Made by a program: the position numbers and the translations under genes
Notes under the pieces: model-generated
What the model saw: only the letters and a program-made list of their open reading frames with translations
What the model was told of the DNA's origin: nothing
Databases searched by the model: none
NCBI RefSeq assembly: GCF_029168945.1
Contig: NC_083604.1
Coordinates: 62,884,211-62,948,210 of the forward strand
Reading direction: 5' to 3'
Source of the DNA: Cannabis sativa
Taxonomy: Eukaryota > Streptophyta > Magnoliopsida > Rosales > Cannabaceae
Length of the DNA stretch: 64,000 nucleotides
Shown: positions 37,301 through 47,790 of the stretch, piece after piece
How the letters are laid out: the number at the start of each line of letters is the position of its first letter
Numbering within the stretch: position 1 is the first letter of the stretch

Positions 37301-38005
37301 GGCCAACTGTGCCAAACGGCCAAACTGCGTTGTGTATTCAGTAACACTCATGTTTTCTTTCTGAGTCAGGTGGGTGAATTCTTTTCTCTTGGCACTTCTG
37401 ACGACTTCATTATAGTAATTGGCATTGAAAAATTCCTGAAACTTTTTCCAGGTCATCGCAGTAACATCATGTATCATGGACACCATGTCCCACCACACTA
37501 ACGCATCTTCTTGAAACTGAAAAGTGGCACAGACCACTCTATCATTTTCGGTGACGCCCATGAAATTCAAAATTTTTGTAATCACTGTTAGCCACTGCTC
37601 GATTTTCATAACGTCCGGACCTCCCAGAAAAACTGGAGGTGCTTGCTTGCAGAACCTTTCATACAGAGGTTCCATCCGATTCACTGCGACCACTGGTTCG
37701 GCCTGGACAGCAGGTGCCACCGGAATTTCTAGAGCAGGCACTGCAGGAGCACCCTGCTGTCTCAATCGCTGTATTTCATTATCTTGTTCCTCAATTCTAG
37801 CTTGCATTTCCGCAAACCTATTTTCCCAATTCTGAGCTTCCTGAGTAGCTTGGGCAGCCTGTGGCGGGTTAGCATCACCCCGACCACGTGCCCTGCCCCT
37901 GGGACCTCCACCTCGGCCCCGAGTATTTGGGGGAAACTAAGCTCCCTAACCTTCATTTGACCCGACCGAGTTGCCCTGACTCCTGGTATTTCGCCTGGCG
38001 TCCAT
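34324..38005 (-). pseudogene. Chromovirus gag-pol of element D (defective)
   Basis: The start codon is placed at 38005 by comparison with E (MDARRNTRSQGNS). Two in-frame TAG stops follow at 37946-37948 and 37937-37939. From 37807 a 1007-codon frame stays open to TGA at 34784-34786. In it are a coiled-coil-like [18 protein letters not shown], the gag core ([19 protein letters not shown]), a zinc knuckle ([14 protein letters not shown], last Cys lost), protease ([11 protein letters not shown]), RT, RNase H ([21 protein letters not shown]) and the start of integrase. The RT active site reads [10 protein letters not shown] has FIDD. A further TAG lies at 34487-34489, and the first integrase catalytic Asp (TMDF in E) reads TIKF at about 34403-34408. 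It cannot be active. Confidence 0.9.
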
Positions 38006-38266
38006 CTAGTCTGAACAGCCTGCGTAACCAAGAGCTAGCATGGTCAGATCATGGTCAACGAGAACATACTAATGCCACTTATTTGGAAATTAAAAACATG
38101 CGCCTATTCTACTAGCAGGCTACTAACATGCTTCCTAACAGGCTTTTCTTAAATAATACTACTAAAATAAACTACTAAAGCAATAAAAGCTTACTGAACC
38201 GTAGAACGAGCTAACTGCTGATGATGATTGTACATGTCGTGATGATCTTCAGAAGACAACCTGGCA

Positions 38267-38278
38267 GCTCTGATACCA
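38267..38278 (-). other. Primer-binding site of element D
   Basis: On the minus strand TGGTATCAGAGC, the standard initiator-Met site, three bases from the LTR end at 38282. The same site occurs in E at 57852-57863. Confidence 0.9.
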
Positions 38279-38281
38279 AAT

Positions 38282-41157
38282 TGTAACACCCTAACTAGCC
38301 TAGGCGTGTTAACGTGATTTTAAACTTACTGTGCAGCTCGTTGCTAATCAACGAGGTTAATAAAAATCGTGATTAATTAAAAATTTGCTTATTTAATTAA
38401 AACTTATAATATTACACACAAAATATTTTGGGATTCCGTTGACAAAATACTTTACAAAAGTTTGCTATTTATTTACAAAATATTTGTCGCCCAGCGACTA
38501 ACAACAAAAGCCCTGATGTCTCGAGGATCGTACGCTCCAGGCCTAACCGCCCCGACATGTACAATCTTCATCTGCTCGTCCTCACGGTTCCTCAACTTTA
38601 GCCTTGCCCTTACCTATACATAAACATAGCACTGTGAGTCGACAGACTCAGCAAGAAAAGCATAACATAATAAACATACTAAATCCCGGGTTATAATTGA
38701 GCGCCCATTATAACCCGAACCCGAGCAACCCCCCCGAACCCAAACTGGTGAACCCGCAAAAAAAATTTTAAAAAAAAGTTTCGGGCGGGTTGGGTTCAAC
38801 CCGGTACCCTTCGGGTGGGTTGGCGGGTTGAGATTTTAGGGGTACCGGGTTTCGGGTTGAACCCGCGAACCCGCCCGCCAACCCGGTTTATAAATATATT
38901 ATATATATTTTTTTATTACTCTTTTTATATATATAATATGGACTTTAAATTTTTATGGACTATGTATATTAGATATGGATGTATTTTGAAATATTTTAGT
39001 TTTTACTTTTATCATGATTCATGAACATGAATATGAAGTTTGATTTGAATTTTTGATAAATAGGTTGTTTGTTTGTTGGTTGGATTGATTAATGCATTTT
39101 TTCTTCAATAGTAGATACTATGAAATTGTTATATTATATATGCTTAATTTAATAAATAAAAAAATAAAAAAAAATAATTATTTGAATAAAAAATTAATTT
39201 TTTTAAAGAGTTGACCGAGTTGACTGGGTCAACCCGCCAACCCGCTAAACCCGACCAACCGAAACCCGCCAACCCGTGACCCGCCAACCCGCCAACCCGC
39301 CAACCCGTGTCCTATTCGGGTCCGGGTTCAGTTTCAATTTTTTGAACCCGAAACCCGTGAACCCGAAACCCGCCAACCCGAAACCCGGTAAACCCGCCCG
39401 ATGTTCAGCCCTAGCGCCCATACACCTGACCTTAACCCTAATTGAATCAGGAACGTCCTTGACAAAGTATGATTAACCGCGAATCCAGCCTATACTCAGT
39501 ACTCTAATCGTACTGATGTGGTAGCAATTAATTCATACTATCTGATAGCCTAGCATATATCTGATGGCATCTCGGTACAACTCTATGTACACCTCACTGT
39601 TGTCCTGATATGTTAATCTGACGGCTATATAAAATTTGCCTAACATATATCTAATATGTTAATCGGATGTCAACTAACATGTACACTAAACATGTATAAG
39701 CATATGCATGACATTATACTAATCTTACATCAATTCCAAATTCAGGTGTGCCGGTCAACCAGAGTGGAACAATCTGCTCGGCGAATTACAGGCTCCTAAA
39801 TCACATCAATCACAGCACTGATAAGCGACATGCTAAATCACTTCCTGGGGACTTAAACTTGAAACTAAAAGTTTCTCTATCGATGAATAACATGGAAATA
39901 CCCTAAATAACACAAAAATAGGAAAAACTAGGGTTCCCAAATTTTCCCCAACTAGTAGACCGGTTCCCCAACTGGAATTCTGGTTTTGGGAAGAAATCCT
40001 GGAAGCCAACCGAAATTCCGGTTCCTACAGCCTCCCTGAATCGGAATTCCGGTTCAGTGCAGGAAACACCAAAAAATTCATATCTCGACCAAATCAACCC
40101 AAACCAATTCAAACTTTCCAGACCTGCTAATTAGACCCCAATGAACATTTCTAAAGCAACAAAACATAGCTTCATGTACAAATACAAAAACCACCATTGA
40201 TGAGCCAAGCTTGAGTTCAAAAACTCAAAGCTTGCGCATCCTACTAAATAGCTATAAAAAATAGCTCAAATCACCTTATAAAACCATAATTAAACTACAG
40301 AAAACATAATCTAACCACAGCAGCAAGAACAGCAAGCTAACAACATTTCGCCATTAAAATCAAAGTTTGAGTTTAAAACTCCAAACTTGAATAAAATCAA
40401 CTAAAAACCACTAAAACATGTTCTAATCCATTCATCCCAACATAATTAAGCCTAAGAAAACAACAATAAACACATACAGTAGCTGCAGCAACAAAACCAT
40501 AAGCATGCATAAATTTTCTTTCTTAAAACTCAAGGAAACTAACAAGGAAGTTGCACAAGGGTTACCTTAGCTTGGATTACACTTAGAATTGATGAAAACT
40601 TGCAGAATTTGAGGAACAAAAGATCAAACCCTAGCAGCCCCTAGGATTTTCAAAAGAGAGAAAGAGAGTTTGAGAGAAAAAGTGATTTTTGCTTCTTTTT
40701 TCCAATTTTTCAATAAATGAGTAAATGAATAATTTTTTCCTTAAGTTAATACATTGCTTCAGCCAAACTAAGCTTTAAAAATCAGATTTAAACTTAATAT
40801 TAAACCCTCACTAAAAAGACAAAACTCAATAGGCAAAAAGACCATAATGCCCTTGCCTATACTAAAGAGTCATACAATTCACTTAGGGTATTTTGGGAAA
40901 ACTCTAAATTCCTAACTAATCCCGACATTCTCAATGTCTAACTAAGCTGCCCCGCTATACTAAAATACTAGGATGTGATTTTACTAAGCCATACACAGCG
41001 TTCCAATGTTGTCGGGCACCGAAAATGAAATATTATGAAATTTCTATATATGACATACAAAATGCATTCTGAATTCAAATAAATCAACATAAATAATTTT
41101 CATAATTAAACCCTAATTATCTGCTAATTTCCAAATTTAAACTAAGCGGTCTTTATA
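38282..41157 (-). repeat. Element D 5' LTR (with hAT-like insert)
   Basis: Plus strand begins TGTAACACCCTAACTAG and ends ACTAAGCGGTCTTTATA, matching the E LTR ends. It is 2876 bp including a 713-bp insert plus duplication, so about 2.16 kb originally, close to E's 2.25 kb. Sequence similarity to E is clear but patchy. The palindrome cluster found in E's LTR is present here in decayed form (about 39970-40055). Confidence 0.88.
38709..39413. mobile_element. hAT-like non-autonomous element with ACCCG-rich ends
   Basis: A 705-bp segment absent from E's LTR, flanked by the perfect 8-bp duplication GCGCCCAT (38701-38708 and 39414-39421), the size diagnostic for hAT elements. Both ends are packed with AACCCG/CGGGTT words; the centre (38890-39210) is AT-rich. 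The right end inverted begins TAGGGCTGAACATCGGGC, the left begins TATAACCCGAACCC, so the inverted repeats are imperfect. The small Pro/Asn-rich frames across the ends are translations of the repeat, not genes. Confidence 0.85.
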
Positions 41158-41690
41158 TTTTAGCTCTTTGCTTCCAATAGGTTTGTTTTTTAAGCAGAAG
41201 TATATCCAAATGGGATTGCACAGTTTTAATTCTTTGAACAGTGTTGGCATCCCAATTAGGTCTGCTCTTAACTTGATCAAGTTCCTTTTCCAGGGTACTA
41301 ATTTGTTGTTTGAAATGGAAACCTAACTTGTGGTTCCAATTATTGAGATTGTTGCCACAAGCAGATTGCGTAGCCACCGCGTTGGTAAGGGCACTAGAAT
41401 TATTCCCATGATTTGTCCAAAACGAAACCAGAGTTTTGGACCAATTAGGATTGGTGAGCCAGACATTTTCAAAGAGAAACCTTTTGGAACTTCGATGAGA
41501 GGATTGAGAAGATTTTCCTTGAGAGTCAAAAAGAAGAGCCCGATGATCAGAGCCAAAAAAACCCTTGTGGTGGAGGCAAGCCTCCGGGAAAATAGTCATC
41601 AAAGGGGCATTGGCTATGCACCAATCCAAACGCTCTTGGATGTTTCTCTCATTAGCACTGTGATTTTCTCATCAACGTATCACTTGGAGG
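41158..41690 (-). pseudogene. LINE endonuclease C-terminal remnant, cut by element D
   Basis: On the minus strand a frame reads from about 41670 (NERNIQERLDWCIANAPLM) through GSDHRALLF to KQTYWKQRAKI at the D boundary. ERLDW and GSDHR are hallmarks of the C-terminal part of the apurinic-type endonuclease of plant LINEs, where the SDH motif is catalytic. The downstream coiled segment (LEKELDQVKSR...YWKQRAK) is the usual linker before the RT. A TGA lies in frame just upstream, so the N-terminal part is broken or diverged. The RT would have been on the far side of D and is not in the window. Confidence 0.75.
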
Positions 41691-41699
41691 GTCGATCTT

Positions 41700-42407
41700 T
41701 TCGCTCCGCTATGCTAGGGAAGATTGCTATTTTTGTGGGTTAGTTGGGAAACTTAACATCCTTCTTCATCCACGTGTCAAACCTAACATTACACTTTAAG
41801 ATCAAGCTTTATTGTGGGCTGGGCGTTTGAATATGGGTATGACCCAAAAGGCATGGATTGGGCGTGGCCCGTAGCCCATGTGAGGGCTTACCGGTTCCTT
41901 GTTTCTGACTTATAAGTGGGCTTTGTAAGTACTTCGATCGTTGGACCTTTTCGTTGAGCTTAAAGCAATTTTTGGCCACTACACGTATCAAGTATATTTG
42001 GAAAAGCAAAAATAAAACTCATCAACTTTTTGAAAAATGATTATATCAATAACAAAAATCATGGGTTGAATTTTCAAACGATGATAAGTGAAGTAGCTCA
42101 TTTTCTTATAAATATTTTATTACATTTGATTTATATGGGCATCATCTCATAGTGGTTCTAGGCACCTTAGTGCTTCATGCTCCTCCTAAAATGGTAGTTA
42201 TTTTCTGCTCACCAATCTTGAATCACCGTATCATAAGTGGTCATTTACTAGCTTATTTTTGCATGGGTCTCAAGTGACTCTTTGCACTATGCAGATCTTG
42301 TGCAATGTATTTTTCTTTCTTTTCTATTTAGATAGATGTTGATCAAATACTCACAAGAAATTTTATTTGTTGATGAGTAAAGTAGCTTATATTTTTTAGA
42401 TGACATA
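41700..42407. other. Unassigned stretch between the LINE remnant and element F
   Basis: No supported gene. 41760-42000 is slightly GC-richer, with GGGC words (GGGCTGGGCGTTT, GGGCGTGGCCC); the minus-strand 66-codon frame there has no recognisable domain. It may be further degenerate LINE sequence. 42136-42200 (GGGCATCATCTCATAGTGG...) resembles a DNA-element end but I found no partner. Confidence 0.4.
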
Positions 42408-43310
42408 TGTGGGAAAATTAAGACTAAATGTGCAGAATCAAAATAACAAAACTTTAAACAATCAAACAGTTAGCAATGACAAGATTAACAATCAAGAACA
42501 ACAATCAGATAAGAAACAGGGGCAAACAGAGTATGTAAAACCAAAAAATAATAACTACAGAAAATAAAGAAATCAACACCAAGATATATACTGGTTTAAG
42601 TCTAATAGATCAATGTAATCTATGGCTCTACTCCAGTTCGGGAACACCACCATAATCCTTCTTTATTTATTGAGCAAGAATAATTACAATACAATCGATA
42701 CGAGATTCTCTGTTGAGTTCTCACAAAGTGTTTTAACTGTCACACTTTACACCAAGAATCTTCTTCATCTACAGAAGATTCTTCTTACAAAACCCAAACT
42801 CAATCTCTTTCTTTTCTCTGCACCTCTCTCCCTACCTCTCAATCTTTTCTCTCTCCAACTCTCAATCTCCTTAGAAGTTTTGAATCTCATATATTGTTCA
42901 AATGACAACGTTAAGGTGGTATTTATAGGCTTAGGATCAAGATTCTAAAGTCGGTGGCTGCAAGAAATGAGGTTGTTAAGTTAGTTAGAAATAACTAACT
43001 TAACCAACTCCTCTTTGAGTGAAGTCTCCATGTTAATGAAGGTACCAGGGCCTCTAAGAACATAAATAAGCTTCTAGACTCAAGGGCCTCGGATCCTTAC
43101 TAAAGACACTTCCAGATAGGATAAAGCATGCTGAAGTTAACTATCTTTATTACCATTCCAAGAGGGATAACAAGCCAACTAGAACTCCTTTCCAGGAAAG
43201 AGCTAGCTATCCTGAGAACTGGACCCGGAGAGGACATGATAGTAATCCGTGAACTCCCTTCCAGACCTGACTATTATTCCACACAACTCCTTCCAAGATT
43301 GATAATTAAC
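42408..43310 (-). repeat. Element F 3' LTR
   Basis: Aligns with 50623-50645 plus 60123-60992. Shared blocks include AACAACAATC(A/G)GATAAGAAACAG, CACCAAGATATATA, TTCACACAAAGTG-type and CACCAAGAATCTTCTTCATCTACAG. A minus-strand TATA box (CTATAAAT) lies at 42921-42928, matched at 60603-60610. The inner edge is uncertain by about 20 bases. The 108-codon plus-strand frame here is LTR leader sequence. Confidence 0.8.
42921..42928 (-). promoter_or_regulatory. LTR TATA box of element F
   Basis: CTATAAAT on the minus strand in the context AAGCCTATAAATACC. The same sequence is kept in the other LTR at 60603-60610. Confidence 0.6.
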
Positions 43311-43368
43311 GAGTGGACAACTTCCTAGAAATATCGTGTGTAGAGACCTTTTTATTTGGAGGAACTAT

Positions 43369-46265
43369 CACTACAAGAAAAGTATCTTGTAGCTACCAAG
43401 TATTTTGCTACAAAATTTTAGTAGCAAATTCTAAATAAATTAGACCAAATACTTTTACTACCAAAATATTTGGTAGGTAAATTGCTTTTTTAGCTACTAG
43501 TAATTTTTGGTAGCGAAATATTATTGTTTAACTACCAATTTAACAACCATTTTTTCTTAGTGGCAAATAACTTTTTACTTTAACTACCAATTTAGCTACC
43601 AAATATATTTAGTAGCAAATTATAAGTTTTAGTTATCAATTTTTACTATCATTTTTCTTTTGTCACAAAATATTAATTGTTAATTAAAAAAATAGTATTT
43701 ATAATACAATATTAATAATAAATCATTTAACAAATATATATAATACAACAAACCCACTACTTAAAATTTACAGTTACAATCACGTACACTCTCACAAACT
43801 GTAGTCTCCCACCACTAACACGTACTAAATATTATATAATACATTAACCATCGATCCTTTGTAAAGCTGAAACGTAGCTTCTCTCTCAATCTCATAGGTA
43901 CGTATTATTTTTTGCAACTAGATCTGTCTCTCTTGATTATTATCATTAATTCTCATCTCACATCAATCTCTTATTTATATGAATATATATTTATATGGGT
44001 ATGCTCTAAATGGATATTACCCATAAATAGGTATTTTATTATTGGCCATTAGATTAAATCTAATGATTCACATTAATAGTATTAATTGATATTTTAAAAT
44101 ACTCAAATTTATTTTTTAAAACTAGTAGAAGGGTTACTTGATGACGTGGAGGTAATTTATTATTTGATAATTCTTTTCTTATTCCCATCTCATTACCTCT
44201 TTATTCTAATTAATTCATTTTTCCCAATTTAATATATATATTTTTGGTATCTTCTTTGATAAAAAAAAAAATTAAGATGACAGAGACAGTAAAAGAAAAA
44301 AAGAAAAAAAAAATCTTCAATTAATATGGAAATTTTTAATTTTGATAACAAATTGTATTTTTTTTTTTTTTTTCACGTACCTTTGACATATTCTTACATT
44401 CTTTTGAATGTCCATTGCTAACCCAAATATACAAACTCCTTCGTTTGCTTCATGTGAATGATGAATGTTTAAATTTAAATAAGTAATATAATTCTAATAG
44501 GTATATCAACGTAGCAAGTAAAGTTAATGGATTATAAAAATAGTATCAATATCATCACTAGTACCTTCCTCATAATAGTTCTTAATAAGCCTATCGAATA
44601 AACAATAAAAACAAAGGAATTAATTACATGATTTCATGTCTCAATATTTCTTGGCTTGATAACTATAACTAAACGTAGGCAAATAAGAACTTAAATTCTT
44701 TATTAGAAGAAGAAATGAAACAAAAATAAAGCGTTACCAACGTACAATTGTTTTAACTTGTTTAAATTTCCTAGTTTTGGAGGACTAGTACAATTGTTCA
44801 AAGAGAAGGTCTTATATACAGAATTATCTCCAAAATTAATTAATGTCAAAAAAAGAAGAGAATGAGGTGATTGAATTTTTTAATGAAAAATTCATAAAGT
44901 TTAACATAAATAAAAAAGGAACACATATTTATGAGAAAGATAGTACAAAAGCTCTTATTTGCATCCATCTGAACCGAACCAACAATTGAATTATATGAGA
45001 TAGTTCATTAGATATATTGATTGTTGTGATCGATTACTATATGACAACAAATTACAATGTAAAAGTTAGTGGGAAAAAGTTTTCAAGTAATATAATTAAT
45101 TCTGAGAGAGAGATAGAGAAAGAGACCCTCAAAGAAAGTTAGAGTGGGCTAATATGCATGTTACTTGAAAGAGAACCCATATTATGAAGTTCAATATACA
45201 TACACGTGACTTTTAGCTTTAGAGTGAAAAGTCATCAATTCACTTTGACAATTTAATAATCTAATGAATGTGGATTGTTAATATATATGGATAATATAGT
45301 AATTTTATAGCATAATTTAGTTTCTAAAAATAACTTGTAATTTTGTACTTTTTATTAGTTGGAATCATCGTTCTATATTATTAAAAAAATATAAATACAA
45401 ATTAATAAAAATAAATAAATAACTTGTTGACCTACTATACCAAGTTATTAAATTGACACATCATCACTTTTTTAAATACCTATGAATGGGTAATACCCAT
45501 TAAGAAGTACTCCATATTTATATATATTCATTTAATTATATTTATACCTGACAAATTACTTTGTTTTTATATTTTTCTTTTTACAGATTTCGCAAGAAAA
45601 CTTAAAACATGGAGGTTTGAAGATATTTATATTTTACAATTCAGAGAAAAGCCTATAATCATTATCATATCTTGTAATTTAGTATTAATAAATAAAGATA
45701 ATCAATCTTCACATGTAGCATTTGTATATTGTAATATTTGTATATTAATAGAATCTCATTTGTATAATAATGATTCGCACTTTTCATGAATATGTCTATA
45801 CCATTTATATAATTGAACAATTATAATCCCTTTTCATAAGCTAAAAGAAATAATTAAAACAAACTATTAAATAAGAATTAATCTTGACTAGTGTAATAAA
45901 TTATTTTATTACCTAACGATTTAAAATATTTAGCTACCAAATTTGACTCACAAAATTGAATAGCTAATACTTTCTATTAATAAATAAAAAATTGAATTTG
46001 CTACCAAATTATGGTAGCACACAAAATTAATAGAAAAAAACATTAAATCATTTTGCTACTAATAAATATTTTTTGCTGCCAAAAATTTAATAGTAAATAA
46101 TGTACATTTGCTACCGAAATATTTGGTAGCTGAACACTTTTAGCGACCGGGATTCAGCTACGAACAAGCTACCAAAAATTTTGGCAGCGTAAAGTTTTTT
46201 CGCTACCAAAAAGATATTATTGGCTACCAAAAGTTTTGTAGGTAAAACACATTTTTCTTGTAGTA
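43369..46265. mobile_element. Non-autonomous CACTA element
   Basis: Starts CACTACAAGAAAA and ends, inverted, TACTACAAGAAAAA (final base changed from C to T on that strand). It is flanked by the 3-bp duplication TAT (43366-43368 and 46266-46268), as expected for CACTA/En-Spm. Subterminal arrays of GCTACCAAA/TTTGGTAGC words in both orientations fill 43395-43650 and 45895-46250, the usual transposase-binding architecture. No transposase is present. The interior carries a Mutator-like insertion. It sits just inside F's 3' LTR. Confidence 0.9.
43997..45513. mobile_element. Non-autonomous Mutator-like element nested in the CACTA element
   Basis: The left end (GGGTATGCTCTAAATGG, then ATTACCCAT and ATAGGTATTT) is mirrored by the right end read inverted (GGAGTACTTCTTAATGG, then ATTACCCAT and ATAGGTATTT), giving inverted repeats of about 40 bp. 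Direct flanks are the perfect 10-bp ATATTTATAT (43987-43996 and 45514-45523), in the 8-11 bp Mutator range. The 1.5-kb interior has no open frame or recognisable captured gene. Confidence 0.82.
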
Positions 46266-46268
46266 TAT

Positions 46269-47140
46269 ACCACAAATTCCACCTAGTTACTTTAAATTAA
46301 AAGAATGGCGAGGATGAAGAAAGAATGCAGTCATCATTGGTTGGTTTTCCAAAAATCTCAATATGCTAACTTTTGATATTGATCAAGTTCAAGCAATGCT
46401 TGAACTTGTTTAAGGTTAAGACCTTAGTCCCAACAGGATTATCTTCAGCACTGACCTTCTCTAAATCAACCAGTCCTTCTTCTATCTTCTCTCTAATCCA
46501 GTAGACTTTTATATCTTATATCTATATGTTTGCTTTTCTCATGATAAACTTGATTCTTACTAAGGTGGATTGAAGACTGGCTATCCGAATACACAATCAC
46601 TCCTCCTTTGATTTATTTCAACTAAAGTATTCCCCGAAGCCATAACGCTTCCTTAAAAGCTTCTGCAGTCACCATAAATTCTGCTTCAATGATGGAAAGA
46701 GCAACCACAGACTGTAATTGAGCCTTCCAGCATATACAGTTCTAGTTTGTCAAAAAAAATATAAAAAGTGGTTGATTTCCTAGTATCACTATTCGAGGCA
46801 TAGTCCGCGTCCACGAACCCTTTCAACTCTAATTCTCCTTTTCCTTTCTCATAGGTCAGACCATAATCACATGTGCCCTTCAAATATCTCAATAACCATT
46901 TAAGAGCTTCTAATGTTCCATGCCCAGATTGGACATGAACTTGCTTAGGATGCTTAAAGTGTGAGCTATGTTCGATCTTGTGCTCACCATCACGTACATT
47001 AAGCATCTAAGAACCACAGCATAGGGTACATCCTTCATCTTTTCTTTTTCTTTTATACTGTTAGGACATTGTTCCTTTGATAAAATGAACTGTCCCCCTA
47101 AAGGAATGGATGTACTTTTTGCACCTTCCATGTTGAACTT
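46269..47140 (-). pseudogene. Element F: RT end and RNase H remnant
   Basis: Frames on the minus strand give PYAVVLRCLMYVMVSTRSNIAH, then (after a frame break near 46950) HGTLEALKWLLRYLKGTCDYGL and FVDADYASNSDTRKST. These match the copia RT C-terminus and the first RNase H block (DADYA...D-RKST). Beyond 46740 the frame is lost, though fragments of RNase H (for example around 46600-46690) remain recognisable as sequence. Confidence 0.75.
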
Positions 47141-47790
47141 CTAAATAATCTTCTTGATATAGCCAAACTGCTTCAAACTAATAGTCCCTTCCTTTCGGTT
47201 CTGTGAGACTTCGATACCAAGTACCTTTTGAACTGATCCAAGCTCCTTCATCGAAATTCTCTCTTGAGCTTGGGTTTACGACTTTTGATCACTGGTTTAT
47301 CTTTTCTCGTGATGATCATATCATCCACTTAGAGAAATAAGAATACAGTTGTAGATTATTTCAGATTCTTAAAATAAAGGCAGTGATCATATGCAGATCA
47401 TTTGAACCCAATTTGATGCATATACGTATCGAATCTTTTATTCCATTGTCTTGGGGACTATTTCAAACCATACAAAGATCTATTAAGCTTGCAAACTAAT
47501 TCAACTCCTTTCCCTTCCACCTGAAACCCAGGTGGTTGCTTCATATAAATCTCTTCATCGAAGAATCTGTTTAGAAAGGCAGTCTTGACATCGAGTTGTT
47601 CAACTTCAAACTCCAAATATGCTGCCAAAGACAACATCAGTCTTATTGTATTGTACTTTATCACAGGTGAGAACATTTTAGTATAGTCTATACCTTCCAC
47701 TTGAGTAAAACCTTTAGCCACTAACTTGGCTTTGAACCTCACTAATTCATTCTCATTGATTCCCTCTTTCACCTTGAGAATTCATTTGCA
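47141..47790 (-). pseudogene. Element F: reverse transcriptase remnant
   Basis: 47458-47772 reads VRFKAKLVAKGFTQVEGIDYTKMFSPV and LDVKTAFLNRFFDEEIYMKQPPGF up to CKLNRSLYGLK, the N-terminal two thirds of a copia RT. Past a frame break, the active site at about 47315-47330 reads stop-VDD where YVDD is expected, so Tyr has become a stop codon. A LGIEVSQNRKG-type block follows toward 47190. Confidence 0.8.

Larger units (their letters stand above)
34317..41157 (-). mobile_element. Element D: truncated Ty3 chromovirus (Tekay/Del-like), minus strand
   Basis: Read on the minus strand: 5' LTR (41157 to 38282, holding a hAT-like insert), initiator-Met primer site (38278-38267), gag and pol down to the integrase core, then an abrupt end at 34317-34323. 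The integrase C-terminal part, chromodomain, polypurine tract and 3' LTR, all present in the related element E, are missing. Gag and pol match E closely in order and sequence. The end of the LTR at the LINE junction reads CTTTATA where E has CTTTACA. Confidence 0.9.

Noticed and set aside
43395..46250. Regularly spaced GCTACCAAA words as a CRISPR-like array
   Set aside because: The words occur in both orientations, at irregular spacing, near the ends of a CACTA element. They are subterminal transposon repeats in a plant genome.
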